Shown here piece by piece: positions 48,701 to 56,479 of a stretch of DNA of 56,479 nucleotides. Under the pieces are notes generated by a model that saw only the letters and a program-made list of their open reading frames with translations, had not been told where the DNA came from and did no database searches. The stretch is from assembly GCF_028618515.1 (NCBI RefSeq), contig NZ_JAQITB010000013.1:1-56479 (forward strand). The letters run 5' to 3'. Every line of letters begins with the position of its first letter. Position 1 is the stretch's first letter. The DNA is from Bartonella sp. ML69XJBT (GTDB lineage Bacteria > Pseudomonadota > Alphaproteobacteria > Rhizobiales > Rhizobiaceae). Made by a program: the position numbers and the translations under genes.

Positions 48701-49630
48701 ATGGCAACAATTCATCATCATAAATCGCAATCATCATTTTCTTTGGGGCGTTGGTTAAATGAATCTGTTCCACGGTCAGTCTTTCAAGCGAACGTACAAA
48801 GAATTTATCATGCATTGATCAAGTTTTCTGGTAATTTTTCTGCTGTGTTTGGTCTGACTATTATTTTTATTATTATCTTATGTGCAATTTTTGCTCCTTG
48901 GATTGCTACCAATGATTTTGTGAGTAATGATCTTGCGCATCGATTGCAACCGCCCTCTATGTCACATTATTTTGGGACAGATGAATTGGGGCGTGACATT
49001 TTTAGTCGTCTCGTTTTTGGTGCACGTATCACGCTTTATGTTGTTTTTCTCACGACAATTATTGTGGGACCAATAGGGCTCCTTGTTGGGACTGTATCGG
49101 GCTATATAGGGGGATGGGTTGATACTGTTCTTATGCGTATAGTTGATATTTTTCTTGCTTTTCCAGCTTTGATTTTAGCTCTTGCTTTTTCAGCGGCATT
49201 GGGACCAGGTATTGAAAATGCATCTGTTGCAATTTCCATTGCAGCATGGCCCCCAATCGCGCGTTTAGCACGAGCAGAAACTTTGACGATACGTTCTTCT
49301 GATTATGTCTCTGCTGTTCGCTTGCAAGGGGCATCTCCTTTGCGGATTATTTTATTTCATGTTGCACCGATGTGTATTCCTTCAGTAGTAGTACGTCTAA
49401 CATTAGATATGTCCGGAATTATTTTAACGGCTGCTGGTCTTGGTTTTTTGGGGTTGGGAGCTCAACTGCCAAGTCCTGAATGGGGTGCAATGCTTTCGAC
49501 AGGTCGTGAATTTATGATGACAAATTGGTGGTTAGCGGCAATACCAGGTTGTGCAATATTGTTGGCAAGCCTTGCTTTCAATTTGTTGGGTGATGGACTT
49601 CGTGATATATTGGATCCGCGCAATGGCTAA
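48701..49630 (+). CDS. dppC: Peptide ABC transporter permease, DppC-type
   Basis: A 309-residue permease. L-F-A-P-W-I-A, H-Y-F-G-T-D-E-L-G-R-D-I-F-S-R, the coupling segment S-D-Y-V-S-A-V-R-L-Q-G-A-S and E-W-G-A-M-L-S-T-G-R are characteristic of DppC/OppC. A TTG two codons earlier (48695), overlapping the dppB stop, is an alternative start. The end overlaps dppD by eight bases. Confidence 0.93.
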   Translation: MATIHHHKSQSSFSLGRWLNESVPRSVFQANVQRIYHALIKFSGNFSAVFGLTIIFIIILCAIFAPWIATNDFVSNDLAHRLQPPSMSHYFGTDELGRDIFSRLVFGARITLYVVFLTTIIVGPIGLLVGTVSGYIGGWVDTVLMRIVDIFLAFPALILALAFSAALGPGIENASVAISIAAWPPIARLARAETLTIRSSDYVSAVRLQGASPLRIILFHVAPMCIPSVVVRLTLDMSGIILTAAGLGFLGLGAQLPSPEWGAMLSTGREFMMTNWWLAAIPGCAILLASLAFNLLGDGLRDILDPRNG

Positions 49631-50498
49631 AAAATTATTAGAGATAGAAGATTTACGTATTGCTTTTCCTATAAGGCGTGGCATTGCAGAGGTTGTGCGC
49701 GGCGTTAGTTTTTCCGTGGGAAAAGAAAAAATCGGCATTGTTGGCGAGTCTGGTTCTGGAAAATCAATGACTGGGCGCGCGATACTCAAATTGAGTCCAA
49801 GAGCAGCAATTGTCAAAGCGAAAAAAATGCGCTTTGAGGATATCGATTTATTGCGTGCAAGTGAAGCTCAGATGAGAACTATTCGGGGAAAGCGTATTTC
49901 AATGATTCTACAGGACCCCAAATATTCACTGAATCCACTCATACGGATTGGGGACCAGATTATGGAAGCTTACCGTATTCATTACCGTGTTTCAAAAGCT
50001 GAGGCGCGCGAGCGGACAATTGCTATGTTGGAATCTGTTCATATTCGTGACCCAGAACATGTGATGCGTCTCTTTCCTCATGAAATATCAGGAGGAATGG
50101 GGCAGCGTGTGATGATTGCGATGATGCTCATTCCAAAACCTGATTTAATTATTGCCGATGAGCCAACATCTGCGCTTGATATTACGGTAAGACGTCAGGT
50201 TTTATCAGTGTTGGATGAGCTTGTGACTAAAGCTGGAACAGGGCTTATTTTCATTAGTCATGATTTGAATATGATTGCTGATTTTTGTGATCGTGTTTTG
50301 GTTATGTATGCAGGTCGTGTGTTAGAAGAATTGCCTGCGTGTAATTTATCTCGCGCTTGTCATCCTTATACTAAGGCTTTGCTAGCGAGTTTGCCGCGGC
50401 TTGATAATCCTGTTGATGTTTTGGCTGTTCCTGAGCGCGATCCTGATTGGTTGTATAATCCTACGATTGTTAATGGTATTGAAGGAGTTGCTCCGTGA
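49623..50498 (+). CDS. dppD: Peptide ABC transporter ATPase, DppD-type
   Basis: A 291-residue ATPase. Walker A G-E-S-G-S-G-K-S is near residue 41, Q-loop L-Q-D-P near 103, a signature with a change (I-S-G-G-M-G-Q-R), Walker B L-I-I-A-D-E-P-T-S-A-L-D and the H-loop S-H-D. The C-terminal oligopeptide extension (H-P-Y-T-K-A-L-L) is present but shorter than in E. coli DppD (about 327). The frame extends upstream to 49551, but the start at 49623 gives the usual M-A-K-K-L-L-E-I-E-D and minimal overlap with dppC. Confidence 0.93.
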   Translation: MAKKLLEIEDLRIAFPIRRGIAEVVRGVSFSVGKEKIGIVGESGSGKSMTGRAILKLSPRAAIVKAKKMRFEDIDLLRASEAQMRTIRGKRISMILQDPKYSLNPLIRIGDQIMEAYRIHYRVSKAEARERTIAMLESVHIRDPEHVMRLFPHEISGGMGQRVMIAMMLIPKPDLIIADEPTSALDITVRRQVLSVLDELVTKAGTGLIFISHDLNMIADFCDRVLVMYAGRVLEELPACNLSRACHPYTKALLASLPRLDNPVDVLAVPERDPDWLYNPTIVNGIEGVAP

Positions 50499-51277
50499 CC
50501 AACTGTGACAATATTATTGATGTTTCTAATTTATCTGTAACCTTTGGGCATCGGCACAAGGCAGTAACGGTTGTAAAAAATGTCAACTTTCATATTAAGC
50601 GTGGCGAAGCTTACGGTTTGATTGGTGAATCAGGCTGTGGAAAATCAACTATTTTAAATACATTGGTTGGGCTTATTTCAGGCTATAGCGGATGTTTTGT
50701 TTTTGATGGAGAAGAAGTTCCCAAAAAAAGAGATAAGAATTTTCTACGCCGTATTCAAATGGTTTTCCAAGATCCTTACTCTTCACTTCATCCAAGAAAA
50801 ATGGTTCATACGGTTCTTTCTGAATCACTTAAAATTCATGGTATGGATAATCCAAAAGAGCGGGTGCGTGATGTTTTAAATTCCGTTGGCTTAAATTCTT
50901 CATTTCTTTATCGTTATCCGCATGAGTTATCTGGAGGGCAACGGCAGCGTATTGCTCTTGCTCGTGCTTTAATTATTGAGCCAGAGGTTTTACTGCTTGA
51001 TGAACCAACATCTGCATTGGATGTATCGGTACAGGCTGAAATTTTAAATTTGTTGAAATCCTTACGAGAGGAAAAAAAGCTCACTTATTTGATGGTATCC
51101 CACGACCTTGCTGTGGTTGCACATATCTGTGAACGTGTTGGAATTATGCATAAAGGGATTATTCTTGAAGAACTTAGCAATGATGATTTGCGTAGTTTAC
51201 GTGCACAACATGACTATACAAAGATGTTTTTTGAAGCCAGTATTGAACCTATTGTTTATAGAGAGCAAAGGGCATGA
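50495..51277 (+). CDS. dppF: Peptide ABC transporter ATPase, DppF-type
   Basis: A 260-residue ATPase with Walker A G-E-S-G-C-G-K-S-T near residue 44, signature L-S-G-G-Q-R-Q-R and Walker B L-L-L-D-E-P-T-S-A-L-D. It is much shorter than E. coli DppF (about 334) and lacks most of the C-terminal extension; H-D-Y-T-K-M-F-F replaces the usual H-P-Y-T. It starts at GTG overlapping the dppD stop (GTGA), indicating translational coupling. It is the last gene of the operon. Confidence 0.93.
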   Translation: MTNCDNIIDVSNLSVTFGHRHKAVTVVKNVNFHIKRGEAYGLIGESGCGKSTILNTLVGLISGYSGCFVFDGEEVPKKRDKNFLRRIQMVFQDPYSSLHPRKMVHTVLSESLKIHGMDNPKERVRDVLNSVGLNSSFLYRYPHELSGGQRQRIALARALIIEPEVLLLDEPTSALDVSVQAEILNLLKSLREEKKLTYLMVSHDLAVVAHICERVGIMHKGIILEELSNDDLRSLRAQHDYTKMFFEASIEPIVYREQRA

Positions 51278-52316
51278 TAAATTCTACAGAAGAAAAATAT
51301 CGTTTCTTCTATTTTAGGTTTCTAGAGATCTTTGCAGTATTGTTGCAACAGGGAGGGATATTTTTTATCTCGTTATGCCGTAAAACACTGTTGTTTGAGA
51401 TATGGTATACAAGCTATGTAAAATTTATATATTCAGTAATTTTGGGTAATGCAGTCAATATTTAGGGCAGGGCTTATTCCTTATATAGGTGAACCATATA
51501 AATGGTTAGTAAGTGGAGCCTGCTAGACAAGAAGTTGTATTGCTTACAGGTCAGCATGGGTGGAAATCTTCGTCATTTAAGGTGTGAGGAGGAGACCAAA
51601 GTGTGCGATTTTATCCATTATAATTTGCTGAAAGAATTTTTAGCTATAAATATTTTTCTATAAGGTGTATAGTTTTATGAGTCATGCTGGTAGCACATGA
51701 CAGGGGTTATTTTTCTGAACGGATTGTATTGTTTTTTGATGATGAGTTTATGTTCAGTCGTTTTATTTTGAAGTGTTGAACATGAAATTTGTGAGAAATA
51801 ACAGAAGATAATCATTGCTGTATTGTGCAGGAAGAGTTCTGATTATTTTGTAGTATAATTTTATTTTTGTTTTTTAGATTTTTTACAGCTTTAGATCTTA
51901 TTTATTGAAAAACGCTACGTTCTCTTTTCGTAAAGTGATAATTTTTAAAATGTTTTGGTTGTTTTTTATGCTTTAAGGATAAAGAGGCAGAAAAGCGTAG
52001 TTGAACGCAATAAGTAAAGATGAGAAGAACGTTTTCTCACTTTGGCTGTAGAACGCATTTTCTATTTAAGATAAGAAGAGTACTGATTACTACTTTTTAA
52101 AATTTGAGTATTCTTCTTAAGTGTTTTGATAAATTTGTTAAAGCAGCTTGTTATGTTTGTTGGATTTTACAAGAGCCATTCTGTTGTACTTTTTGTGTGT
52201 AAAGAGACAAGAGAGCGCCTTTGAAGCGGGAAAAACAGATGGTTGTCGAAAAGACAGCATAACGCTGCCTTTTTGTTAAAATAAGTAGAATGTGATAGGC
52301 TTTTTACAGTCATGTC
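51278..52316. other. Gene-free convergent region
   Basis: About 1 kb between the ends of the dpp operon and the autotransporter gene. No supported gene; a 63-codon frame overlapping the dppF end is not convincing, and no clear terminator was found. Confidence 0.4.
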
Positions 52317-55300
52317 TTAAAACTGATAGCGTATTCCGCCTGAGAAGCTTGCTCCAGATATACCAGTCTTTTGTAGTTTTTGTTGATAGCTGACATCACC
52401 ATGAAGCGAAACGTTTGAAGACAATTGAGCACTGATACCAAGTCCGCCTTCAAGGAAAGAGCCCATGGGATCAATTTTATAATCCTTGTCAATATGGATT
52501 GCTTGATCATCACCAAAAGTTTTAATTGCATTCACTTTTCCATAGAAGGAAACAGAATGTCCGTTTTCAGCAGTGGTAACGGTTTTGGTTAAACGCCCAC
52601 CAACACGGATCATCCATTGATGAGGGTTCTTCATATCAATGGTAAAATTATCGGCATCTGAAAGTGTATCAAACAGCAAATGTTGATAGGCAAGTTGTGC
52701 TTGCGGTTCGAAGGTGACACCTTGAATACCTGTAGCAAATTGTTTGCCAATAGTGGTGGAGATACCCAACATCTTGGCATTTTTCAATGTTGCGGTTTTG
52801 CCAATGATAGCATTGGTGATGTCACCCTTTAGGATTCCATAGGATAGTAGGGCATCAAGATAAAAACCATTGTCATGCTGGATGCTACCATAGGCTGTGA
52901 TGGACCACTTATCCAATGTGCTTTTACCTGCATCTTTCATATCTTTTGGAGTGAAGGACAGTTGTCCATAGGTTCCGACAAGACCGAAATGTGTTGTGGT
53001 ATTTTGTCCTTCTAGTGCTGCGAAGTTAACGCCTCCTTGTAGAGCAGCATAGCGAAGATGAGCACCGCTATAACCATATTGGCGAGGAGCACTTTCAGAG
53101 GATAATGTTCCTGTACCGCCGTAAGTGTATAAGAAGAAGCCGCTTTGTTTTTCTTGTTCTTTTGCCAAGACGGATGTTCTCATGTTGGCTAACACTGCGT
53201 TCTGCTTAGCCATATCGGTTAATCCCGTATAGAAGAGGGCATTTGGCATGACCAAATAGCTTGCCATTTGTGCTACAGGCGCATGCACATTGGCCTCAGG
53301 GTTAGAACCCGAACCTTGGTTAGAACCAGAGCCACCGGGATTAGAGCCAGAACCTGAATTAGAATCAAGAAACTCAGGTTGTAGACGAAAATCCCAGAAA
53401 TTTTCATTTTTTTCATCCAGCAAGTTTTGTTCCATATTGGCTTTGCCTTGGCTTGAGTTTGGTCCATAGGCACGTAGCATATATTTATCAGGTGAACCAT
53501 TTATGGTCGTATAACCATGGGCTAATTTAAAAGAGCCTTCTTTAGCTGTTCCAGAAACTTGGATAAGAGAAAGTCCGCGTATATTTTTCTCAACATCAGA
53601 AATATTTTTTTGAGTGGTATTTCCTGTTAAATTGACGAGAATGTTTGTATGACCTGAAACATCACCATTAATGAGAAGGCGATCGGTTTTTTGCTCTGCT
53701 ATTGGCTTACCATCACTCCACCAAGTATTGAAAGAAATTTGTGTATCGCCTATTGTATTGTAGACGGCTTTGGTATCTGGTTGTCCTGATCCTATATGCA
53801 ATGTGTGGTAATAACCGTCTGTTGTTGGTTCTTTGAAAATAACAGAGCTGTTTTCGAGATCCAGTACAGAAATATCAGAGCGTGACCTTTGCGCGATATC
53901 CAGGAGTTTGCCATTTTTATCTTTTTCTTGTGTGCTGGTTTTTAAGAACCATTGTGTACCATTTTTCAGGTTAAAGTGTACGTTTCTTTCTTTTGTAATG
54001 TTTGCTCTGCCTTCTAAAGTGGAATGATCTGTATTTAAGGTGAAGCTACCGTTGGGTATTGCTTTTGCATTTATAGCTTCCAAAAACTCTTTATCTCCCC
54101 AAGTCCCGTTGCCTAATAAAACATCCGCATGGATTTCTGAATTTATGAGATTGGCTGTACCAATTGATAGATTGGCAATATTTGTAATAGTATGATCACT
54201 GAAAGTTCCAATGAAAATTCCAGTGCCATTATCGACATGAATTTTTGTATTGATTAAATTAATCTCAGCGTTTTGATAATCTTTAAGATCATTTTTTTCA
54301 TTTGAAATAGTATAAAGAATGGAGGCGAGCTGCAAACCACCGATTTTCCCTGTAACAGAAACATTTGTGATATCAATATGCCCTCCGTTTGTAGTGTACA
54401 AGGCAGCTTCTTTTGCGTTTACTGATCCTCCCATCATGGTGATCTTAGATTGTGGATCGCTTGCATATAATCCACCACCATTAGATGAGGTAATGTGGGC
54501 TTCATCTTTGATATCAATGATGCTGCCAGATTCAGCAGACATCCCTACGGTGCTTGCAGAAACGGATCCTCCTAATATTGTTACTTGAGAATGATCATGA
54601 GTAGTTATGCCTTGATCTACTTGAGTAATTTTAACATTGTCTTTTAAAGTAATGGTACTGTAAGATGCAGCAAATGCTCCCACAGTGCTTGCAGAAACTG
54701 ATCCTCCTGATACTGTTACTTGAGAATGATCAGAAGAATCTATGCCGTGATATGCTTGAGTAATTTTAACATTGTCTTTTAAAGTAACGGTACTGTAAAA
54801 TGTAGCAGATGCTCCCACATTGCTTGCAGAAACTGATCCTCCTGATACTGTTACTTGAGAATAAGCAAAAGAATCTATGCCTTGATCTACTTGAGTAATG
54901 GTTACATTTTTCAAAGAGAGTTTGCTTTTTTTGATGACATTTACTCCCATGGATGGTGTCTCTTTATCTTTAAGACTTGATATCACTACATCTTCCAGTT
55001 TATTTTCGTCACTGTTACTCTCAGTATATTGAGCTCCTACGAGAGAAGCTGTAATGGAACCTCCGGTCATCTTGACCGTGCTACCCTCATGTGCGTCAAT
55101 TCCATTTAAAACATCTTTAATTGTTGTGCCGTGCAGTTCAATTATACTTCCCTCATTTTCTACGAAAGCACCAGTTCCATTATCTATTGATGTTATAACA
55201 ACATCTGTAACATCAATATGACCACCGTTTTTTGCAAACAATGAGCCTAGAGCATATCCGCTTACTGTTCCTCCCGTCATGGTGATTTTTGATTGTGGCC

Positions 55301-56000
55301 CATCGGAATCTAATCCGCTATAAAGAGATGAGGTGATTTTCGCGTTATCTTTTATATCAATGGTGCTGCCTTGTTTAGCAGATACTCCATCAAGCTTTCC
55401 ATAAAATTCTCCTCCTGATATTGTTATTTGAGAATGATCATCTGCCTCTAGAGCTTTAAAAGCATGAATGGTTACCCCTTTTAAGGTAAGATTGCTGTTC
55501 TCAGTAACTATTCCTGAAGATGTTTCTAGGTCATCCTTTGCATTTGTTATGAGTACATTTTCTAGCGTATTTTCCTTGCTTTTACTGTTATTGAAAGAAG
55601 CACCAGTGCCGTAAGTTATAATAGAACCTCCAATCATTTTGATTGTAGCACCGTCTTTGGCTTCAAGACCTAAGTTAATTTCAGAGTCTTTGTTTTCAAT
55701 GGTTGTATTATCCAATAACTCAATCACACTGTTAGCACCTTCAGCTGTTACTGCATATGTATCGTAGTAATATGGTGTTTTTACCGTTAAATGCTTACCG
55801 ACGATTTTACTGCCATTTGTTGCATGAAGTGTATGATAGGTTTCTCCCTGTACTGTTATTGTTTTTCCATTAGAAACTTCAAGGTCTTTTGCTTGTACAT
55901 TGAGAGAGTTATTAAACAGCACAATTGCTGCTGTAGCTATAGATGACAGAAGGGATTTTTTATACACAACTACTCTCCTTTTCAAGCTCCGGATATTCAT
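52317..56000 (-). CDS. Type Va autotransporter with repetitive passenger
   Basis: A 1227-residue surface protein. An extended basic signal peptide (1 to about 37, ending N-V-Q-A) leads to a passenger rich in beta-helix rungs of the type (V/I)-T-(V/M)-x-G-G and (T/I)-(D/L)-(I/L)-K-D. Residues 381-470 hold two perfect-length 45-residue repeats and the start of a third; a larger ~180-residue module also recurs. Residues 740-870 form a pertactin-like region, 880-903 is a Gly-Ser-Asn linker and about 945-1227 is the beta-barrel ending G-G-I-R-Y-Q-F. GAGGGGGA precedes the ATG. It fits the inducible autotransporters (Iba/Cfa-like) of Bartonella; which one cannot be fixed. Adhesion or host interaction is the likely role. 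Confidence 0.93.
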   Translation of the reverse strand: MNIRSLKRRVVVYKKSLLSSIATAAIVLFNNSLNVQAKDLEVSNGKTITVQGETYHTLHATNGSKIVGKHLTVKTPYYYDTYAVTAEGANSVIELLDNTTIENKDSEINLGLEAKDGATIKMIGGSIITYGTGASFNNSKSKENTLENVLITNAKDDLETSSGIVTENSNLTLKGVTIHAFKALEADDHSQITISGGEFYGKLDGVSAKQGSTIDIKDNAKITSSLYSGLDSDGPQSKITMTGGTVSGYALGSLFAKNGGHIDVTDVVITSIDNGTGAFVENEGSIIELHGTTIKDVLNGIDAHEGSTVKMTGGSITASLVGAQYTESNSDENKLEDVVISSLKDKETPSMGVNVIKKSKLSLKNVTITQVDQGIDSFAYSQVTVSGGSVSASNVGASATFYSTVTLKDNVKITQAYHGIDSSDHSQVTVSGGSVSASTVGAFAASYSTITLKDNVKITQVDQGITTHDHSQVTILGGSVSASTVGMSAESGSIIDIKDEAHITSSNGGGLYASDPQSKITMMGGSVNAKEAALYTTNGGHIDITNVSVTGKIGGLQLASILYTISNEKNDLKDYQNAEINLINTKIHVDNGTGIFIGTFSDHTITNIANLSIGTANLINSEIHADVLLGNGTWGDKEFLEAINAKAIPNGSFTLNTDHSTLEGRANITKERNVHFNLKNGTQWFLKTSTQEKDKNGKLLDIAQRSRSDISVLDLENSSVIFKEPTTDGYYHTLHIGSGQPDTKAVYNTIGDTQISFNTWWSDGKPIAEQKTDRLLINGDVSGHTNILVNLTGNTTQKNISDVEKNIRGLSLIQVSGTAKEGSFKLAHGYTTINGSPDKYMLRAYGPNSSQGKANMEQNLLDEKNENFWDFRLQPEFLDSNSGSGSNPGGSGSNQGSGSNPEANVHAPVAQMASYLVMPNALFYTGLTDMAKQNAVLANMRTSVLAKEQEKQSGFFLYTYGGTGTLSSESAPRQYGYSGAHLRYAALQGGVNFAALEGQNTTTHFGLVGTYGQLSFTPKDMKDAGKSTLDKWSITAYGSIQHDNGFYLDALLSYGILKGDITNAIIGKTATLKNAKMLGISTTIGKQFATGIQGVTFEPQAQLAYQHLLFDTLSDADNFTIDMKNPHQWMIRVGGRLTKTVTTAENGHSVSFYGKVNAIKTFGDDQAIHIDKDYKIDPMGSFLEGGLGISAQLSSNVSLHGDVSYQQKLQKTGISGASFSGGIRYQF
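54591..54860 (-). repeat. 135-bp tandem repeats in the autotransporter passenger
   Basis: Two adjacent units encoding 45 residues each (381-425, 426-470), both beginning S-Q-V-T-V-S-G-G-S-V-S-A-S and containing T-L-K-D-N-V-K-I-T-Q. A partial third unit follows at residue 471. The unit length suggests slippage or recombination changes rung number. Confidence 0.88.
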
Positions 56001-56154
56001 TCCCCCTCATCCTTCAAAAGAAGAACAGAAAATAGAAATTACGTTTCGTTTAATAACACATAATTTTGATAATTTACTTTTATTTTTTTGTCAAAATCTA
56101 TTTTGACACCTAAAATTGCGCAATTTACCGAAAAACTGAAAAAAGCATGTTTTC

Positions 56155-56479
56155 ATGGTAAAAATGAGAGAAGACTTTGTAGAGCAAGAGGCGGACAAAC
56201 AAGCAACCGGTGCTATGCGGCAATTTGAACTGTTGCAAAACCGTATCGTGGCTTTGGGGATTACCGTTGGTGAAGTGCTTCTGCCCCCCCTCAACAGTTT
56301 AATGGAAAGTGTTGGTGGTTTTATCAATGTTCTTATGGCGTGGGCGAATGCGCATCCCACTTTAACAAGCGCTATTATCAAAACCATTGCCGCTCTGATG
56401 GCTTTTAATATTGCTTTGCGTGTGTTGCGCTTTACTTTTGCTGGCACACGTCTTGGGCTTCTTCAATTGATCACGTCTT
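56155..56479 (+). CDS. Phage tail tape-measure protein segment, incomplete
   Basis: The frame stays open to the window edge and reads A-M-R-Q-F-E-L-L-Q-N-R, then G-E-V-L-L-P-P-L-N-S-L-M and W-A-N-A-H-P-T-L-T, a conserved core of phage tail tape-measure proteins (the ruler for tail length). In that family the core lies well inside the protein, so beginning here with M-V-K-M after an in-frame stop at 56137 suggests a 5' truncated gene. Another frame just upstream reads I-A-Q-F-T-E-K-L-K-K-A and could be the lost continuation, which would make this a frameshifted remnant. A prophage or phage remnant probably extends to the right. Confidence 0.75.
   Translation, partial: MVKMREDFVEQEADKQATGAMRQFELLQNRIVALGITVGEVLLPPLNSLMESVGGFINVLMAWANAHPTLTSAIIKTIAALMAFNIALRVLRFTFAGTRLGLLQLITS

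Noticed and set aside
54591-54860. Regular repeats suggesting a CRISPR array
   Set aside because: The 135-base units are coding, in frame with the autotransporter, and have no separate spacers.

Overview
The window looks like a Bartonella chromosome (Alphaproteobacteria, Rhizobiales). It is AT-rich, with wide and often eroded intergenic DNA. It carries an Omp43/Omp2b-type porin, a large autotransporter with a Gly-Ser-Asn linker, and the alphaproteobacterial clusters rpmH-rnpA-yidC-engB, dapB-gpmA and etfB-etfA-ETF:QO. Species cannot be fixed from sequence alone. Both ends touch phage-type genes: the 3' part of a DNA adenine methylase on the left and a tail tape-measure segment on the right.

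Layout. 1-7.5 kb: methylase end, Bcr/CflA-type efflux pump, a coupled pair (alpha/beta hydrolase plus an isopropylmalate-dehydrogenase-like/CinA-like fusion) and a peptidoglycan amidase with an internal duplication. 8-12.6 kb: tRNA-Leu(CAG), a frameshifted MFS pseudogene, the porin and tRNA-Ser(GCT). 13.4-19.4 kb, minus strand: gpmA, dapB, a GST-fold FzlA-like protein, engB, yidC, rnpA, rpmH. 20-24.3 kb, plus strand: Mrp-type ATPase, rsmI, a UPF0102 (YraN) protein, a small membrane protein and a ProC-like reductase. 24.8-28.9 kb, minus strand: ETF genes flanked by partial self-duplications. 29.4-32.4 kb: a coiled-coil/tail-anchored protein, a TSUP permease with its TIGR02186-type partner, and a DUF6460-like protein. 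32.6-51.3 kb: a peptide-uptake region with five family-5 solute-binding proteins, xseA, tag and one dppBCDF-type permease/ATPase set. 52.3-56 kb: the autotransporter.

The strongest structural story is local duplication and decay. Three gaps between or before the binding-protein genes are eroded copies of the 5' part of xseA, whose intact copy lies after the third binding-protein gene. A decayed binding-protein fragment also sits directly before intact xseA. This implies repeated amplification of a [binding protein + spacer + xseA 5' part] unit, after which only the binding proteins were kept. The ETF locus shows the same process: two 155-bp copies of the etfA/ETF:QO junction lie between the two genes, each holding a 52-codon frame joined to the next by ATGA, and a decayed copy of the ETF:QO 3' end lies just downstream. 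The amidase and the autotransporter passenger also contain internal duplications.

Functionally, the five binding proteins probably feed one dppBCDF-type inner-membrane transporter, widening peptide or heme/peptide uptake in a host-restricted organism. The most unusual coding object is the dehydrogenase/CinA fusion coupled to a hydrolase; altered active-site positions in both suggest a non-canonical substrate or role.
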